Positions 17,853 to 28,151 of a stretch of 64,000 bases of DNA are shown here, piece by piece; within the stretch, counting starts at the first letter, position 1; each line of letters opens with the position of its first letter. The stretch is taken from contig NZ_JAGQDC010000022.1 of the NCBI RefSeq assembly GCF_023282985.1, positions 1-64,000 on the forward strand, read 5' to 3'. The position numbers and the translations under genes are program-made. The notes beneath the pieces were generated by a model that saw only the letters and a program-made list of their open reading frames with translations, had not been told where the DNA came from and ran no database searches. The stretch comes from Serratia silvae (lineage in GTDB: Bacteria > Pseudomonadota > Gammaproteobacteria > Enterobacterales > Enterobacteriaceae).

Positions 17853-18749
17853 CTACAATTTTAGCTTCTCGGCCCATTCACGGAAGGCTTTGCCCTGCGT
17901 TGGGTGGCGTAGACCATAGGTCACAAAGGCCCGGAGATAGCCTAGTTTTTCACCGCAGTTGAACGATTCCCCTACCAGCTCCATCGCTTCTACCGTCTGT
18001 TGTTTCAGTAGTTCGCCAATCGCATCAGTCAGTTGAATACGGCCCCAGGCGCCTGGTTGAGTTTTTTCCAAAAACGGCCAGATGTCGGCAGAGAACACAT
18101 AACGGCCAACAGCAGAATAATTGGATTTCAGTTTCACTTCACGGCTTGGCTTCTCAATGATCGAAGTCATGCGTGAGCTTTCCCCTGGTTTTAGGGTCGT
18201 GGTCTCACATTCCGCCACAGAGTAGTCATACAGCACATTTTCATCCGCAGCCTGCACCAATACCTGGCTCAGCCCGGTATCTTCGAAGCGGGCAACCATA
18301 TGCGCCAGGTTGTCTTTGCGCATGTCAGCCTTGGCGTCATCCAGCAATACGTCTGGCAGCACTACCACAAAAGGTGAATCACCTACCAATGGTTTGGCAC
18401 ACAGTACCGCATGCCCCAACCCTTTCGGCTGCCCTTGGCGGATGTGCATCAGGGTTACGCCTTTCGGCGTGATGGATTTAACTTCATCCAGCAGCTGACG
18501 CTTCACACGCGCTTCAAGCATCGCCTCAAGTTCATAAGACGTGTCGAAATGGTTTTCGATCGCGTTCTTGGAGGAGTGGGTAACCAGAATGATTTCCTTG
18601 ATCCCGGCAGCCACGCATTCGTTGACGATGTATTGGATCAACGGCTTATCGACAATCGGCAACATCTCTTTCGGGATCGCCTTGGTCGCAGGCAACATGC
18701 GCATACCCAGACCAGCAACAGGAATGACGGCTTTCAACTTCTTCGACAT
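17853..18749 (-). CDS. galF: GalF, UTP-glucose-1-phosphate uridylyltransferase-like regulatory subunit
   Basis: This is a 298-residue paralogue of GalU. Two features place it with GalF. The nucleotide-binding loop reads [11 protein letters not shown], where GalU has T before the R, and the later motif is [13 protein letters not shown] where GalU has [13 protein letters not shown]. GalF modulates GalU and the UDP-glucose level and is thought to have little activity itself. The gene lies 45 bp downstream of galU and directly upstream of the wza operon, its usual place at the edge of O-antigen or capsule loci in enterobacteria. UDP-glucose is the substrate for WcaJ, so the link to the cluster is functional as well as positional. 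Confidence 0.85.
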   Translation of the reverse strand: MSKKLKAVIPVAGLGMRMLPATKAIPKEMLPIVDKPLIQYIVNECVAAGIKEIILVTHSSKNAIENHFDTSYELEAMLEARVKRQLLDEVKSITPKGVTLMHIRQGQPKGLGHAVLCAKPLVGDSPFVVVLPDVLLDDAKADMRKDNLAHMVARFEDTGLSQVLVQAADENVLYDYSVAECETTTLKPGESSRMTSIIEKPSREVKLKSNYSAVGRYVFSADIWPFLEKTQPGAWGRIQLTDAIGELLKQQTVEAMELVGESFNCGEKLGYLRAFVTYGLRHPTQGKAFREWAEKLKL

Positions 18750-18794
18750 GGTGTTCCTCTTAAAATCTTGTGGTCGTGCTAACCGGCTCAGGCA

Positions 18795-19694
18795 TTACTT
18801 GCTGTTCAGGGTCTGCTTCACCCACTGGGTGAAGTTTTCGCCCTCGGATGGGTGGCGCAGGGCATACTGTACAAACGCCTTCATATAGCCCAGTTTATCA
18901 CCGCAGTCATGAGATTTGCCGCTCATATGGAAGGCTTCCACCGTTTCCTGCTCCATCAGCATGGCAATGGCATCGGTCAGTTGGATTTCATCACCTGCGC
19001 CCGGAGGCGTTTTCTCTAACAACGGCCAGATATCGGCAGAGAGGACATAGCGCCCGACCACGGCCAAGTTAGATGGCGCATCTTCCCGCGCAGGTTTCTC
19101 GACCACCGCAGTCATTGGCGTACTTGCACCTGCGGCTAACGCCACACCACCGCAATCGACCACACCGTATTTGGAAACATCTTCTTCCGGCACGGGTTCA
19201 ACCATAATTTGGCTAAAGCCAGTTTGCTCGAAGCGCTGGATCATTTTGGCCAGGTTTTCTTTCTGCAGATCGGCGGTTGAGTCATCCAATAACACGTCTG
19301 GCAGCAGCACTACAAATGGGTTATCCCCTATCATCGGTTGAGCACATAACACTGCATGGCCCAGCCCTTTGGCTTGCCCCTGGCGCACCTGCATCACCGT
19401 TACGTCTGGTGGGCAGATACTCTGCACTTCGGCAAGCAGCTGGCGTTTTACCCGAGCTTCCAACATCGCTTCCAGTTCAAAGGAGGTATCAAAGTGGTTT
19501 TCAATCGCGTTCTTCGATGAGTGCGTAACCAGTACGATATCCTTGATGCCGGCCGCTACACACTCGCTCACGATGTACTGAATCAATGGCTTATCGACCA
19601 CGGGCAGCATTTCTTTAGGGATTGCCTTGGTGGCGGGCAGCATACGAGTGCCCAAACCTGCTACTGGGATAACGGCCTTCAATCTTTTTTGCAT
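18795..19694 (-). CDS. galU: UTP-glucose-1-phosphate uridylyltransferase
   Basis: This is a 299-residue enzyme making UDP-glucose from UTP and glucose-1-phosphate. The full set of catalytic motifs is present: [20 protein letters not shown] at the N-terminus, [11 protein letters not shown] near residue 130, the GVVDCGG region, the VVEKP segment near 180 and [13 protein letters not shown] near 225. The length matches E. coli GalU (302). It is the first gene of a galU-galF pair, and its promoter must lie in the AT-rich region above 19700. UDP-glucose feeds lipopolysaccharide core, trehalose and the WcaJ-initiated polymer. Confidence 0.95.
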   Translation of the reverse strand: MQKRLKAVIPVAGLGTRMLPATKAIPKEMLPVVDKPLIQYIVSECVAAGIKDIVLVTHSSKNAIENHFDTSFELEAMLEARVKRQLLAEVQSICPPDVTVMQVRQGQAKGLGHAVLCAQPMIGDNPFVVLLPDVLLDDSTADLQKENLAKMIQRFEQTGFSQIMVEPVPEEDVSKYGVVDCGGVALAAGASTPMTAVVEKPAREDAPSNLAVVGRYVLSADIWPLLEKTPPGAGDEIQLTDAIAMLMEQETVEAFHMSGKSHDCGDKLGYMKAFVQYALRHPSEGENFTQWVKQTLNSK

Positions 19695-19732
19695 AAATTT
19701 TTTCCACCGACAAATAACAAGTAAGTGTAACA

Positions 19733-20360
19733 GAGCCAGGAAAAGGGGTTAGCCTAACGCATCAATGAATTTTTAATTTAAAAATCAATTAATTACATTA
19801 TTAAAATACCATTTTAGGCACGCTACCGCCCTTGGCTTGCAGCTACCAATGCACTGTAGACAATATTTGAACTGACAAGCGCGCATTCGACTTCGCGCTT
19901 GTAGATGAACCCGAGGTTCTGTTCAGAATTTAATGAGCGGCAAGTCGCTGAGTAGGGAAAAGGCGGTGCCTTCCTGGCCCAAGTGGTCAGTCTTGCTATC
20001 ATTTATAGGATGCCAAGATTCTTATACTATTGACCCAGTGAAACAAGTCTTAGTGGCTTCAATAAGACCTTTTCAGAATAAGACTACTGATGACACTCGA
20101 TTTTTAAGATTTTACTCGTTTAACCACTTTATAACAAATTGATTATTATAAAGATTATCTAAGTGCAGGATTTATAAGCAGCTATTTGTTCTACGTTTTC
20201 TGGTGTTCGCCTCTAATGACAAGTTCCCAACACTGTTTAGTTATTTTACTAACATAAATTACCTACACCCAGTGCAGATTTTGAGTTGAAATCCCCTTCC
20301 TCAGCGTCCATCATTCTCAATGCGGTATAAGCCGTCGAACTAAAAGGTGAAATTAGGCGT
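19733..20360. other. Long intergenic region between galU and yegH
   Basis: This 630-bp region separates two divergent genes and must hold both promoters, but I cannot fix either. A perfect 9-bp stem, ACAAGCGCG (19875-19883) with CGCGCTTGT (19894-19902), is present; its role is unknown. The rest is AT-rich with many stops in all frames. A 69-codon open stretch at 19933-20142 has no family features and I treat it as chance. Regulatory RNA cannot be excluded. Confidence 0.4.
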
Positions 20361-21947
20361 ATGGAATGGATCGCAGATCCAACAATTTGGGCCGGCTTGG
20401 CCACCCTGGTTGTACTGGAAATCGTACTGGGTATTGACAACCTGATATTTATCGCCATTTTGGCGGAGAAATTACCTAAAAAACAACGTGATAAAGCCCG
20501 TATTGCCGGTCTTTTACTGGCGCTGGTGATGCGCCTGCTGCTACTTGCCTCGATCTCCTGGCTAGCCACCCTGACCAAGCCGCTATTTGTGGCCATGGGG
20601 CACGCTTTCAGTGGCCGCGACCTGATAATGTTGGTCGGTGGTGTCTTCCTGCTGTTCAAAGCCACTATGGAGCTGAACGAGCGGCTGGAGGGTAAAGACG
20701 AGGAACATCATGGGGCACGCAAAGGAGCGCGTTTCTGGCCGGTGGTCGCGCAGATTGTGGTGCTGGATGCCGTCTTCTCGCTGGATTCGGTGATCACCGC
20801 AGTCGGGATGGTCGATCATCTGGCCGTGATGATGATCGCGGTGTGTATCGCCATTGGTTTGATGTTGCTGGCCAGCAAACCTCTTACGCGCTTTGTGAAT
20901 GCTCACCCAACCATTGTTATTCTGTGCCTCAGCTTCTTGCTGATGATTGGTTTCAGCCTGGTGGCCGAAGGCTTTGGCTATGCCATTCCGAAAGGCTATC
21001 TCTACGCGGCTATCGGTTTCTCAGTGATGATCGAAGCCTTGAACCAGTTTGCCCAGTTTAACCGCCGCCGTTTCCTTTCCAAGGTACGGCCTTTGCGTGA
21101 GCGTACCGCAGAGGCCGTATTGCGCATGTTAAGCGGCAAGCATGAAGAGGCCGAGATAGACAGCCATTCAGCGCATCTGCTGGCAGACAGCTATAACGAG
21201 AATGGCGAAATCTTCAACCAGCAGGAACGCCATATGATCGAGCGGGTGCTGGGCATGGCGCAGCGCACCGTCAGCAGTATCATGACTTCGCGCCACGATG
21301 TGGAATACCTGGGGCTTAACGGCCCGCTGGATAAATTGACGCAGCTATTGGAGAAAAACCAGCATACGCGCATCGTGGTAACCGAAAATAGTGCCAGCGA
21401 TGAACCATTAGGGGTGATCCACACCATTGATGTGCTGAAGCAGCAGTTGCAGCAATCACCGCTGGATCTGCGCACCTTGGTGCGCCAGCCACTGATCTTC
21501 CCGGAGCAGTTAACGTTGCTGTCTGCGTTGGAGCAGTTCCGCCAGGCTAAAACCCACTTTGCATTTGTGGTGGATGAGTTTGGTTCGGTCGAAGGGGTGG
21601 TGACCTTAACCGACGTGATGGAAACCATCGCCGGTAATCTGCCAGAGGCCGATGAAGAAGTTGATGCGCGTCATGATATCCAGCAAACCACGGAAGGCTA
21701 CTGGATTGCCAATGGCCATATGCCGCTGGAAGATCTGGTGCTGTATGTACCACTGCCGATAGAGGAAAAGCGGGAATACCATACCTTGGCTGGTTTGCTG
21801 ATGGAGCATTGCCAGCGCATTCCACGTGAAAGTGAGCAACTAAAGATCGGCGACTATCTGTTTGAACCGTTGGAAATCAGTAGTCACCGCATCGTGAAGG
21901 TGAAGATAACGCCGTTAGTGACACCTAACGAAGAGGACGAGGAGTAA
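20361..21947 (+). CDS. yegH: YegH, TerC-family membrane protein with CBS and transporter-associated domains
   Basis: This 528-residue protein aligns along its whole length with E. coli YegH. The N-terminal 230 residues are a TerC domain with about seven membrane segments and its acidic motifs ([20 protein letters not shown] and [20 protein letters not shown]). A pair of CBS domains follows (about residues 290-430; [26 protein letters not shown]). A C-terminal CorC/HlyC-type domain ends the protein. TerC proteins are implicated in metal-ion handling and exoprotein metalation, but the substrate of YegH is not established. In E. coli too, yegH lies between the wza cluster and asmA. The start is ATG with AGG upstream. 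Confidence 0.92.
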   Translation: MEWIADPTIWAGLATLVVLEIVLGIDNLIFIAILAEKLPKKQRDKARIAGLLLALVMRLLLLASISWLATLTKPLFVAMGHAFSGRDLIMLVGGVFLLFKATMELNERLEGKDEEHHGARKGARFWPVVAQIVVLDAVFSLDSVITAVGMVDHLAVMMIAVCIAIGLMLLASKPLTRFVNAHPTIVILCLSFLLMIGFSLVAEGFGYAIPKGYLYAAIGFSVMIEALNQFAQFNRRRFLSKVRPLRERTAEAVLRMLSGKHEEAEIDSHSAHLLADSYNENGEIFNQQERHMIERVLGMAQRTVSSIMTSRHDVEYLGLNGPLDKLTQLLEKNQHTRIVVTENSASDEPLGVIHTIDVLKQQLQQSPLDLRTLVRQPLIFPEQLTLLSALEQFRQAKTHFAFVVDEFGSVEGVVTLTDVMETIAGNLPEADEEVDARHDIQQTTEGYWIANGHMPLEDLVLYVPLPIEEKREYHTLAGLLMEHCQRIPRESEQLKIGDYLFEPLEISSHRIVKVKITPLVTPNEEDEE

Positions 21948-21954
21948 AACGTTG

Positions 21955-21979
21955 CTGGGCACCCGCTTGAGGTGCCCAG
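21955..21979 (+). terminator. Hairpin after yegH
   Basis: CTGGGCACC (21955-21963) and GGTGCCCAG (21971-21979) form a perfect 9-bp stem with a 7-base loop eight bases after the yegH stop and before the convergent dcuC gene. There is no clear T-run on either strand, so termination efficiency is uncertain. Confidence 0.5.
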
Positions 21980-22033
21980 TTCAGATTGATCTCAAAACGG
22001 GCACAACACATACAGCGCCCCTACCAGCATTGC

Positions 22034-23392
22034 TTAGAGGTGCACTGGCACCAGCAACTCCGTAGCAACAATCACCACCACCAGCCCAACCATTACCGGT
22101 ACCGAGGTGCGTTTCACCACTTCGAACGGTGAGATTTTTGCCATACCGGAAACCGCCACCACCACGCCAGAAACCGGCGAGAGCGTACGGCCCAGGTTAG
22201 AGGCTTGCAGCATCGGGATCACCAGGTAAGCCGGGTTAACCCCCATTTGTGCTGCCAGTTTCGGGATCAGCTCGACAAACGCATAGAATGGCGCATTACC
22301 AGAACCAGTCGTCATCGCCGCCAGCATAGTGATCACCACCAGCACCAACATCATGATGATACCACCGGTGCCAAACGACTGTGCCAGGCTGATCAAGCCG
22401 CTGATAAAACCAACGGTGCTCAAGCCTTGGGCGAATACCCCTGCCGCCACCAACAACATCACCACGCTGGCGAATGCATCAGCCATGCCGCGGTATGCCA
22501 CTTCCAAACCGGTAAACACCGCTTTGGCGTTGAAGCTACGGAGAAACTCAATCACCGCAGCTATGAACATACAAATCACCAATACGGTAATGATGTGCAG
22601 CTCCGGCCCCCATTTGCCATCAAAGACCAGCACCCCCAGGATCGGGGTAAAAGGCAAGATGGCGTAAAAACCGGGCGCATTGGTGGTGATTTCACTCACG
22701 TCCATAATATGGTGCTGTTCGTTGGCCTTGCGGTCGAGATAGCGCTGCCAGAAGAAGTGGGCAATCGCCATACAGATAATGGCGGCGATGGAGATTGGTA
22801 GCGTGGTTTTAAAGGCGAAATCCACCAGCGGCATTTCGGCCGCCTTGGCTGCCAGCACCACATCACCTGAAGTAGGCGAAAGAATAATGGCTGCAGGAGA
22901 AGCACAGATAGCCGCCGCCGCACCACGGCTGATCCCCACATTAACCATCAGCGGGAACAGCGTTGCCATCAGTAGCACCCCCAGCCCTGTCGCCGAAGAG
23001 ACGGCCAGTGACATCAGGCAGGCTACAAAATAGGCCGCAATCATCAGCAAATACGGGGAGTTGATCATCTGCAACGGGCGGGATGCCAGCTTTACCACCA
23101 CGTCATTGGCGCCAATGTGCGTCATATAAGCGGCGAAGCCACACAGCATCATGATCATCATGCCGAGATCACCACCGCGGCTCATCAGCAGGATTTTGAC
23201 ATATTCGAAAATATCGGTGGCGCGCCAGCCGGTTGAAGTCGCACTGGCGGGCAGCAGATTTTTGCCCATAAATGCACTCACCGCCAGCAGTACCAGGCCG
23301 CCAACCATTAACACCCCAGTGGCTGAATAGCCTTTGATGATATAGCGGCCAACGAACACCGCCACCAAGGCTCCAATCAGAAGTTCCATCAT
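22034..23392 (-). CDS. dcuC: Anaerobic C4-dicarboxylate transporter DcuC
   Basis: This 452-residue inner-membrane carrier of the DcuC family exports succinate and exchanges C4-dicarboxylates during fermentation. Nearly the whole sequence follows E. coli DcuC: VGRYIIKGYSATGVLMVGG, VKILLMSRGGDLGMMIMMLC, SLAVSSATGLGVLLMATLFP, FYAILPFTPILGVLVFDGKW and PMLQASNLGRTLSPVSGVVV are all present. Twelve or more hydrophobic segments are visible. The gene sits between yegH and asmA, where E. coli has none, so it marks a local difference in gene order. It is transcribed alone, away from a 520-bp upstream region. Confidence 0.93.
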   Translation of the reverse strand: MMELLIGALVAVFVGRYIIKGYSATGVLMVGGLVLLAVSAFMGKNLLPASATSTGWRATDIFEYVKILLMSRGGDLGMMIMMLCGFAAYMTHIGANDVVVKLASRPLQMINSPYLLMIAAYFVACLMSLAVSSATGLGVLLMATLFPLMVNVGISRGAAAAICASPAAIILSPTSGDVVLAAKAAEMPLVDFAFKTTLPISIAAIICMAIAHFFWQRYLDRKANEQHHIMDVSEITTNAPGFYAILPFTPILGVLVFDGKWGPELHIITVLVICMFIAAVIEFLRSFNAKAVFTGLEVAYRGMADAFASVVMLLVAAGVFAQGLSTVGFISGLISLAQSFGTGGIIMMLVLVVITMLAAMTTGSGNAPFYAFVELIPKLAAQMGVNPAYLVIPMLQASNLGRTLSPVSGVVVAVSGMAKISPFEVVKRTSVPVMVGLVVVIVATELLVPVHL

Positions 23393-23916
23393 TATTCCTC
23401 GATTTAATTATTTTATTTCAGCTCATCGCCCGATAGCAGCCGAATAACGCCACACTCTGCCGAAAATCAGGACAGGATATTATGACATTCATCAAGGTTG
23501 CAGGGGGAAACTATCAACAAATAGTGAATTTCCAAGCCAGGTCGCTTCGGCGAAAGCCTTCCACCTGGTCGGTAGATGCCGGAGGCGGTAACCAGACCGC
23601 GCAGAGCAAACAAACTGGCCGTCAAGCAGGAAACCAATTGATTTAATTCAACAAATTAAATTCCCTCCCCCTGTCTTATATACTGCCTGCACAACATTGT
23701 GATCATGATTTGAATTTGTATGTTTTTAAATCAATTGTTAATGGTGTGTGATTTTGATCAAATAAATGTTTTCTCCAGTTTGGAGATATGACTAAAAATG
23801 TTCACGTTGTCATTTTGATTATTTAATTTAAAGCTAGTGATATTGGTCACGTTGGCTCGGGGGGCAAACCCGCGCTCATCCAACCTAAAGAGAGCGCGGG
23901 CAGCGTTTGATAAGGT
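23393..23916. other. Intergenic region upstream of dcuC
   Basis: There is no gene I can support in these 524 bp. The half next to dcuC (23530-23640) is rich in G and C with short inverted repeats such as CCAGGT/ACCTGG. The other half is AT-rich. A CRP-like site lies at 23747-23762. On the minus strand the region around 23495 reads TTGATgaatGTCAT, a weak FNR-like sequence. Near asmA, CCCGCGCTC (23869-23877) and GAGCGCGGG (23892-23900) form a perfect 9-bp stem that could end the asmA transcript, though no T-run follows. Confidence 0.45.
23747..23762 (-). promoter_or_regulatory. Possible CRP site upstream of dcuC
   Basis: The sequence TGTGATTTTGATCAAA has one perfect CRP half-site (TGTGA) and a partial second half (TCAAA for TCACA) at the correct six-base spacing. 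It is about 355 bp upstream of the dcuC start, which is far for direct activation, so this is a weak call. Confidence 0.3.
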
Positions 23917-25758
23917 TTACAGCTTATTGAGCAGCTTTTTCAGATCCTGGCCATCCTGGGAGCCTTTATTCTTGTCTGCCCACTTGTTCAAGGCGTCTTT
24001 GGCACGATCCTGCAACTTTTTACGCAGGAGTTGATCGACCTGCAACTGATAATTGAGCTGATCCCACGGGCCGTAGACGCGCAGTGGGATCGGCGTTTCA
24101 CGCAGTTGTGCGATCAGCGTATTGTTGCCCTGCCAACCTCCTGTTACCAGTACGTTCATAGTTAAATCGCACTGTTTTCGAGGCATATCCAGCGTACCGT
24201 TGCCAGTCAGGCTCATCACCGGTGACTCTGCCTGTAGCTCGCTGAGCGTGATCTGCCCCTTGCTTAAGCTGGCCTTGGCGCTCATTTGTTGCACTGCGGT
24301 GTAGCGCTGGTAGTTATCCTCACCACGTACGCTACTGTCATTACGTACCACAGCTTGCTGGATAAGCTGTTGAATATTCAAACCATGAAGCTGCGCATTC
24401 TGCATGGACAGTTCCGCCGTCCCTTGCCAGCGGTGCTCGAACGCCGTGGCGTTGAGGCGATCACCGCTCAAATCGCCCTGCATGTTAAACGTGCCGGTCA
24501 GCGCCAATGGCATGTCGAAGGCCTTGAGTACCTCACCCAGCTCAATGTGCCGTAACTGCGGCTGCAGTTTAATCAGCGGTTTATCAGCCCGCGCATCCAT
24601 CGAGCCTGGTAGGGAGAAATCACCGCCGGCCAACTTGCCAGACAGCGTAGCCACCGTCATTAAACCCTGTTGGTTGCTTGCCTGCACCGCCAGTTGATTA
24701 ACCGACATCCCACGATAAGTGACCTGATCCGCCTTCAGCTTGAGCTGCGCGTTGAAGTCACGTAACACCTGTAAATTCTGTTGCTGATCGTCCGCCTGGT
24801 TGGCGATCACCGGGGATGCGGTCACCGGCGGCGGCAGCTTCTCCTCATCAGGGGTTTTTGTCTGCCAGCCCGAGAGCGCATCCAGATTGAGTTGTGTGGC
24901 GCTGAGATCCAAGGTGTAAGCAGGCACTGGCCCGAGCTGCGCGCTAGCACTCCCAGTCAACTGGCTATCATTGGCACTGAGCATCAGTTGGTTCAAGACA
25001 ATCTGCTGCGAAGATTGCTGATAAACCGCCTGTACGCTCCCTTCCCCCTTGATGGCACCGGCAAGAATATCTGCGCCCTCAAGCTGATAGCTAAACTGCG
25101 TGACCTGCGCGCCTATCTGGCGGGGAAACTGTTGCAGATCGAGATTGGCCGCCAGGTTGAAACTCAGATCGCGTTGGTCGCGATTCACCCGGCTGGAAAG
25201 CTCTATCTGCGCCTGATGCTTGTCATTCTGCTGCAGGGTCAGATTGATATCGCGAACGTTAATCTGCTCGTTGTTGGCTCGTTGCCAGATCAGCAGGCTG
25301 TCCACCACCCGCAGGTTGTCGATATCAAATTTCCACAGGGATCCCGAGCTATCATCCGCCTGGTTACCACCGGGGGCGATAGGGGCATCAGGCTGGTTTC
25401 GCTCTGCGCTGTCGGGGGTCAGGCGGATAACGGCATTTTTCAGCATCACCTGCTTAACGTAAAGCTGGTGGGAAAGGAGCGGCAGCAGTTTGACATCCAA
25501 ACGCATATTATCTGCGCTGACCGCCGGAGCCGCTGCCCCTGGTGCCGTCAGCGTCATTCGCCCGGCAAGAATGCTCAACTGTGGCCAGACATGCCAACGA
25601 AGGTCGCCTTCCAGCGTCAAATGATAGCCGCTGCTCTGCTCAACCTTCTTGATCATATAGCCGCGGAAATCATTCGGATTAACCAACAGTACCAAGGCAG
25701 ACATCCCTGTCACCAACACCACCAGCAAAATCACCAAAGTCGTCAGTAGTCTTCTCAT
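23917..25758 (-). CDS. asmA: AsmA, outer-membrane assembly/lipid-transport family protein
   Basis: This is a 613-residue protein with one N-terminal membrane anchor (LLTTLVILLVVLVTGMSALVLLV, about residues 4-26) and a large periplasmic body. The start of the body reads NPNDFRGYMIKKVEQSSGYHLTLEGDLRW, the AsmA N-terminal domain signature. The C-terminal domain includes AELSMQNAQLHGLNIQQLI near residue 445. The AsmA family includes bridge-like proteins that carry phospholipid between membranes. The length matches E. coli AsmA (617). It follows dcd by 34 bp, giving the order udk-dcd-asmA seen in E. coli. A good ribosome site (GAGG) precedes the ATG. Confidence 0.92.
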   Translation of the reverse strand: MRRLLTTLVILLVVLVTGMSALVLLVNPNDFRGYMIKKVEQSSGYHLTLEGDLRWHVWPQLSILAGRMTLTAPGAAAPAVSADNMRLDVKLLPLLSHQLYVKQVMLKNAVIRLTPDSAERNQPDAPIAPGGNQADDSSGSLWKFDIDNLRVVDSLLIWQRANNEQINVRDINLTLQQNDKHQAQIELSSRVNRDQRDLSFNLAANLDLQQFPRQIGAQVTQFSYQLEGADILAGAIKGEGSVQAVYQQSSQQIVLNQLMLSANDSQLTGSASAQLGPVPAYTLDLSATQLNLDALSGWQTKTPDEEKLPPPVTASPVIANQADDQQQNLQVLRDFNAQLKLKADQVTYRGMSVNQLAVQASNQQGLMTVATLSGKLAGGDFSLPGSMDARADKPLIKLQPQLRHIELGEVLKAFDMPLALTGTFNMQGDLSGDRLNATAFEHRWQGTAELSMQNAQLHGLNIQQLIQQAVVRNDSSVRGEDNYQRYTAVQQMSAKASLSKGQITLSELQAESPVMSLTGNGTLDMPRKQCDLTMNVLVTGGWQGNNTLIAQLRETPIPLRVYGPWDQLNYQLQVDQLLRKKLQDRAKDALNKWADKNKGSQDGQDLKKLLNKL

Positions 25759-25792
25759 GCCATCCTCGTGTCAGCGTAATACCGGTTCGCTG

Positions 25793-26374
25793 TTAATCCT
25801 TGTCAATACGACTGGCCACGGCCCCTTGCTGATCCCTGTATTTCGCGTCCTGGCGGCTGTTGTATGGCCGTGCCGCAGGCCCGGAAAGCGGTTCAAAACT
25901 CAGCGCACCGATCAACATGCCAGGGCGTAATGCCAACGGCAGCTTACCTGAATTATAGAACTCCAGCACAATGCAGCCTTGCCAGCCTGGATCGATACGG
26001 TGTGCGGTAACGTGCACCATCAGTCCCAGGCGGGCTAACGAAGAGCGGCCATCAAGCCAACCGACCAGATCGTTAGGGATGGTGACCGACTCCAGCGTCA
26101 CCGCCAGCGCCAATTCTCCTGGATGGAGGAAGAAGGCTTCGCCTTCCGGCAGCACGATTTCGTCGCTCATTACGCGGTCGAGGGCAGCACTCACTTCATC
26201 CTTTGGGCCACTGAGATCGATAAAGGCAGCGGTATGGCCACGGAACACGCGGAACTGATTGCCCAGACGGACATCCACTGTGGCCCCGTTAATACGCTCA
26301 ATGGGAGGACGCGGTGAAATCACCAGTTTTCCGTTATCCAGCCAGGCTTCGATATCGCGGTCGCACAGTCTCAT
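25793..26374 (-). CDS. dcd: dCTP deaminase
   Basis: This 193-residue enzyme deaminates dCTP to dUTP, the main route to dTTP in enterobacteria. It begins [20 protein letters not shown] and has the catalytic region [18 protein letters not shown] (the catalytic Glu lies near residue 138 in the family) and [23 protein letters not shown]. It ends [12 protein letters not shown] exactly as in E. coli. The open frame extends 17 codons further upstream, but the ATG at 26374 has GGAGAA seven bases before it and gives the standard 193-residue length. It lies 126 bp after udk and 34 bp before asmA. Confidence 0.95.
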   Translation of the reverse strand: MRLCDRDIEAWLDNGKLVISPRPPIERINGATVDVRLGNQFRVFRGHTAAFIDLSGPKDEVSAALDRVMSDEIVLPEGEAFFLHPGELALAVTLESVTIPNDLVGWLDGRSSLARLGLMVHVTAHRIDPGWQGCIVLEFYNSGKLPLALRPGMLIGALSFEPLSGPAARPYNSRQDAKYRDQQGAVASRIDKD

Positions 26375-26500
26375 TATTTTCTCCATTCCATCAAGGCGCA
26401 TAAACTTACACGAAAATTGCCACACAACGGGCTAAAGGTCTATGTCAGGGCTCAAATAGTTCGCTAAAGGCCAGCAAAAACATGCAGACCTGTTAATGAG

Positions 26501-27142
26501 TTATTCAAAGAATTGGCTGATTTTTGCCTTCAGGATATCTATCGCGATACGGTTTTTACCCCCGCGCGGTACGATAATATCGGCGTATTGCTTTGAAGGC
26601 TCAATAAACTGCAGGAACATTGGGCGAACGGTTTTCTGATACTGAGCCATCACGGAATCCATGGAGCGGCCACGCTCATTCACGTCGCGCTTCATACGAC
26701 GCATCAGGCAAATATCCAGCGGGGTATCGACGAAGATCGAGAAGTTCATTTCCTGGCGCAGGCGGATATCCGTCAATAACAGGATCCCTTCCAGGATGAT
26801 GACCTTCTTGGGTTCGAGATGGATCGTCTCTTTCTTACGCGTATGTTCGGTGTAGCTATACAGCGGCAACTCAATCGCCTTGCCGGATTTCAACATTTGC
26901 AGATGCTGGAACAGCAGATTGTGATCCATGGCGCTGGGGTGGTCATAGTTGGTTTTGACCCGCTCTTCCATGGTCAGATGCGTCTGGTCTTTGTAGTAAC
27001 TGTCTTCCGGGATCACACCGATATGTTGATCGCCAACCTGATCGCGGAGTTCGCGGTATAACGTACTGGCAATAAGGCTTTTTCCGGAGGCTGATGCGCC
27101 AGCTATACCAATAATGACGCACTGATGCGACTTGTCAGTCAT
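26501..27142 (-). CDS. udk: Uridine kinase
   Basis: This 213-residue P-loop kinase phosphorylates uridine and cytidine to UMP and CMP in pyrimidine salvage. The Walker A loop is [15 protein letters not shown] near residue 12. [14 protein letters not shown] and [11 protein letters not shown] form the substrate region, and [13 protein letters not shown] and [13 protein letters not shown] follow. The length matches E. coli Udk (213). It is first in the udk-dcd-asmA group and divergent from the PAP2 phosphatase gene, with 243 bp to the latter's chosen start. Confidence 0.95.
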   Translation of the reverse strand: MTDKSHQCVIIGIAGASASGKSLIASTLYRELRDQVGDQHIGVIPEDSYYKDQTHLTMEERVKTNYDHPSAMDHNLLFQHLQMLKSGKAIELPLYSYTEHTRKKETIHLEPKKVIILEGILLLTDIRLRQEMNFSIFVDTPLDICLMRRMKRDVNERGRSMDSVMAQYQKTVRPMFLQFIEPSKQYADIIVPRGGKNRIAIDILKAKISQFFE

Positions 27143-27385
27143 AAAATTAAAGACCTGAGTTCAATGTGGGGAAAGGGGTGTAAAACACGCTAATTATAGG
27201 GAGTTAGCGCCTCAGGCGCCAGCGTTTAGACGGTAGGACGGGAGATAATCCCCAGATTAACGCTCCGATTTTCTTTGGCTGGGGGATTTAAGATTTTTTA
27301 CGCTACTGCAAATCGGCGACTCAGGGTACAATTCACACCATCATCAAGGCCGCCCTCGATCCTATTTCTTAGAGTACAACCGCAC

Positions 27386-28027
27386 ATGAACTGGCATTTT
27401 CTGACTTTTTTTGGTGACAGCATGCTGCTGCTGCCCTGCGCAGCCATCGTCTTTATTATTTTACTCCTGTCCCCTACCAGCAGAAAACCGACCTGGCAAT
27501 GGATACTGCTATTTGGTGGCGTTGGAGCCGTAGTTTGCGTATCGAAGCTGGCGTTTATGGGCTGGGGCATCGGCAGCCGCCACTGGGATTTTACCGGGTT
27601 CAGCGGCCACTCGGCCCTGTCTGCCAGTATCTGGCCGGTTTTGCTGTGGTTGCTCTGTGGGCGTTTCTCGTCACCAGTCAGGCGTACTGCGGTGATCGTC
27701 GGCTATCTGTTGGCCGCCGTAGTCGGTGATTCACGTTTGGTGATCCACGCCCATTCTACTTCTGAGGTGATCACCGGTCTGGCGCTCGGCTTTATCGTCA
27801 GCAGCACCTTCTTAATGCTGCAACGTGGCACACAGCCACCGCGGCTGTCCTACCGCAAAATCGCCGTTACGCTGGCGCTACCCATTGTCCTGATCAATTC
27901 CGGCACTGCGGCACCGACCCAGGGGTTACTGGAAAGGATTGCAGTGACCATTGCGCCGGTAGAAAAACCTTTTGTCCGGGCTGATTTGCACAAAAAACCA
28001 CAGGTTTCAGCACCTCAGAGTCGTTAA
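27386..28027 (+). CDS. PAP2-family membrane phosphatase
   Basis: This 213-residue protein has about five or six membrane segments and phosphatidic acid phosphatase type 2 motifs. SRHWDFTGFSGHSALSAS (about residues 64-81) contains the S-G-H core. SRLVIHAHSTSEVITG (about 116-131) matches S-R-x5-H-x3-D except that Glu replaces Asp. It probably removes phosphate from a lipid such as undecaprenyl diphosphate, phosphatidylglycerol phosphate or lipid A, but which one is not clear. The open frame begins earlier at 27275, but the 37 extra residues are polar and family-atypical, so I chose the ATG at 27386, which gives MNWHFLTFFGDS, a common start in this group. Confidence 0.8.
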   Translation: MNWHFLTFFGDSMLLLPCAAIVFIILLLSPTSRKPTWQWILLFGGVGAVVCVSKLAFMGWGIGSRHWDFTGFSGHSALSASIWPVLLWLLCGRFSSPVRRTAVIVGYLLAAVVGDSRLVIHAHSTSEVITGLALGFIVSSTFLMLQRGTQPPRLSYRKIAVTLALPIVLINSGTAAPTQGLLERIAVTIAPVEKPFVRADLHKKPQVSAPQSR

Positions 28028-28151
28028 TGGCCCCTCTCCCACAGGGATAGGGGACAGAACGTGCCACAGATTAACGCCTACATCTAACCTCAACATCCGT
28101 CGAATACGTTTGCCACAGATTGACTCCTGTACCTCAACGCAGCCCCATACT

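Noticed and set aside
19933-20142. 69-codon plus-strand open frame between galU and yegH
   Set aside because: No recognisable ribosome site, composition or motif; AT-rich intergenic DNA readily yields such frames.
24781-25749. 322-codon plus-strand open frame opposite asmA
   Set aside because: It lies wholly antisense to asmA, a well-supported gene, and has no domain-like sequence.
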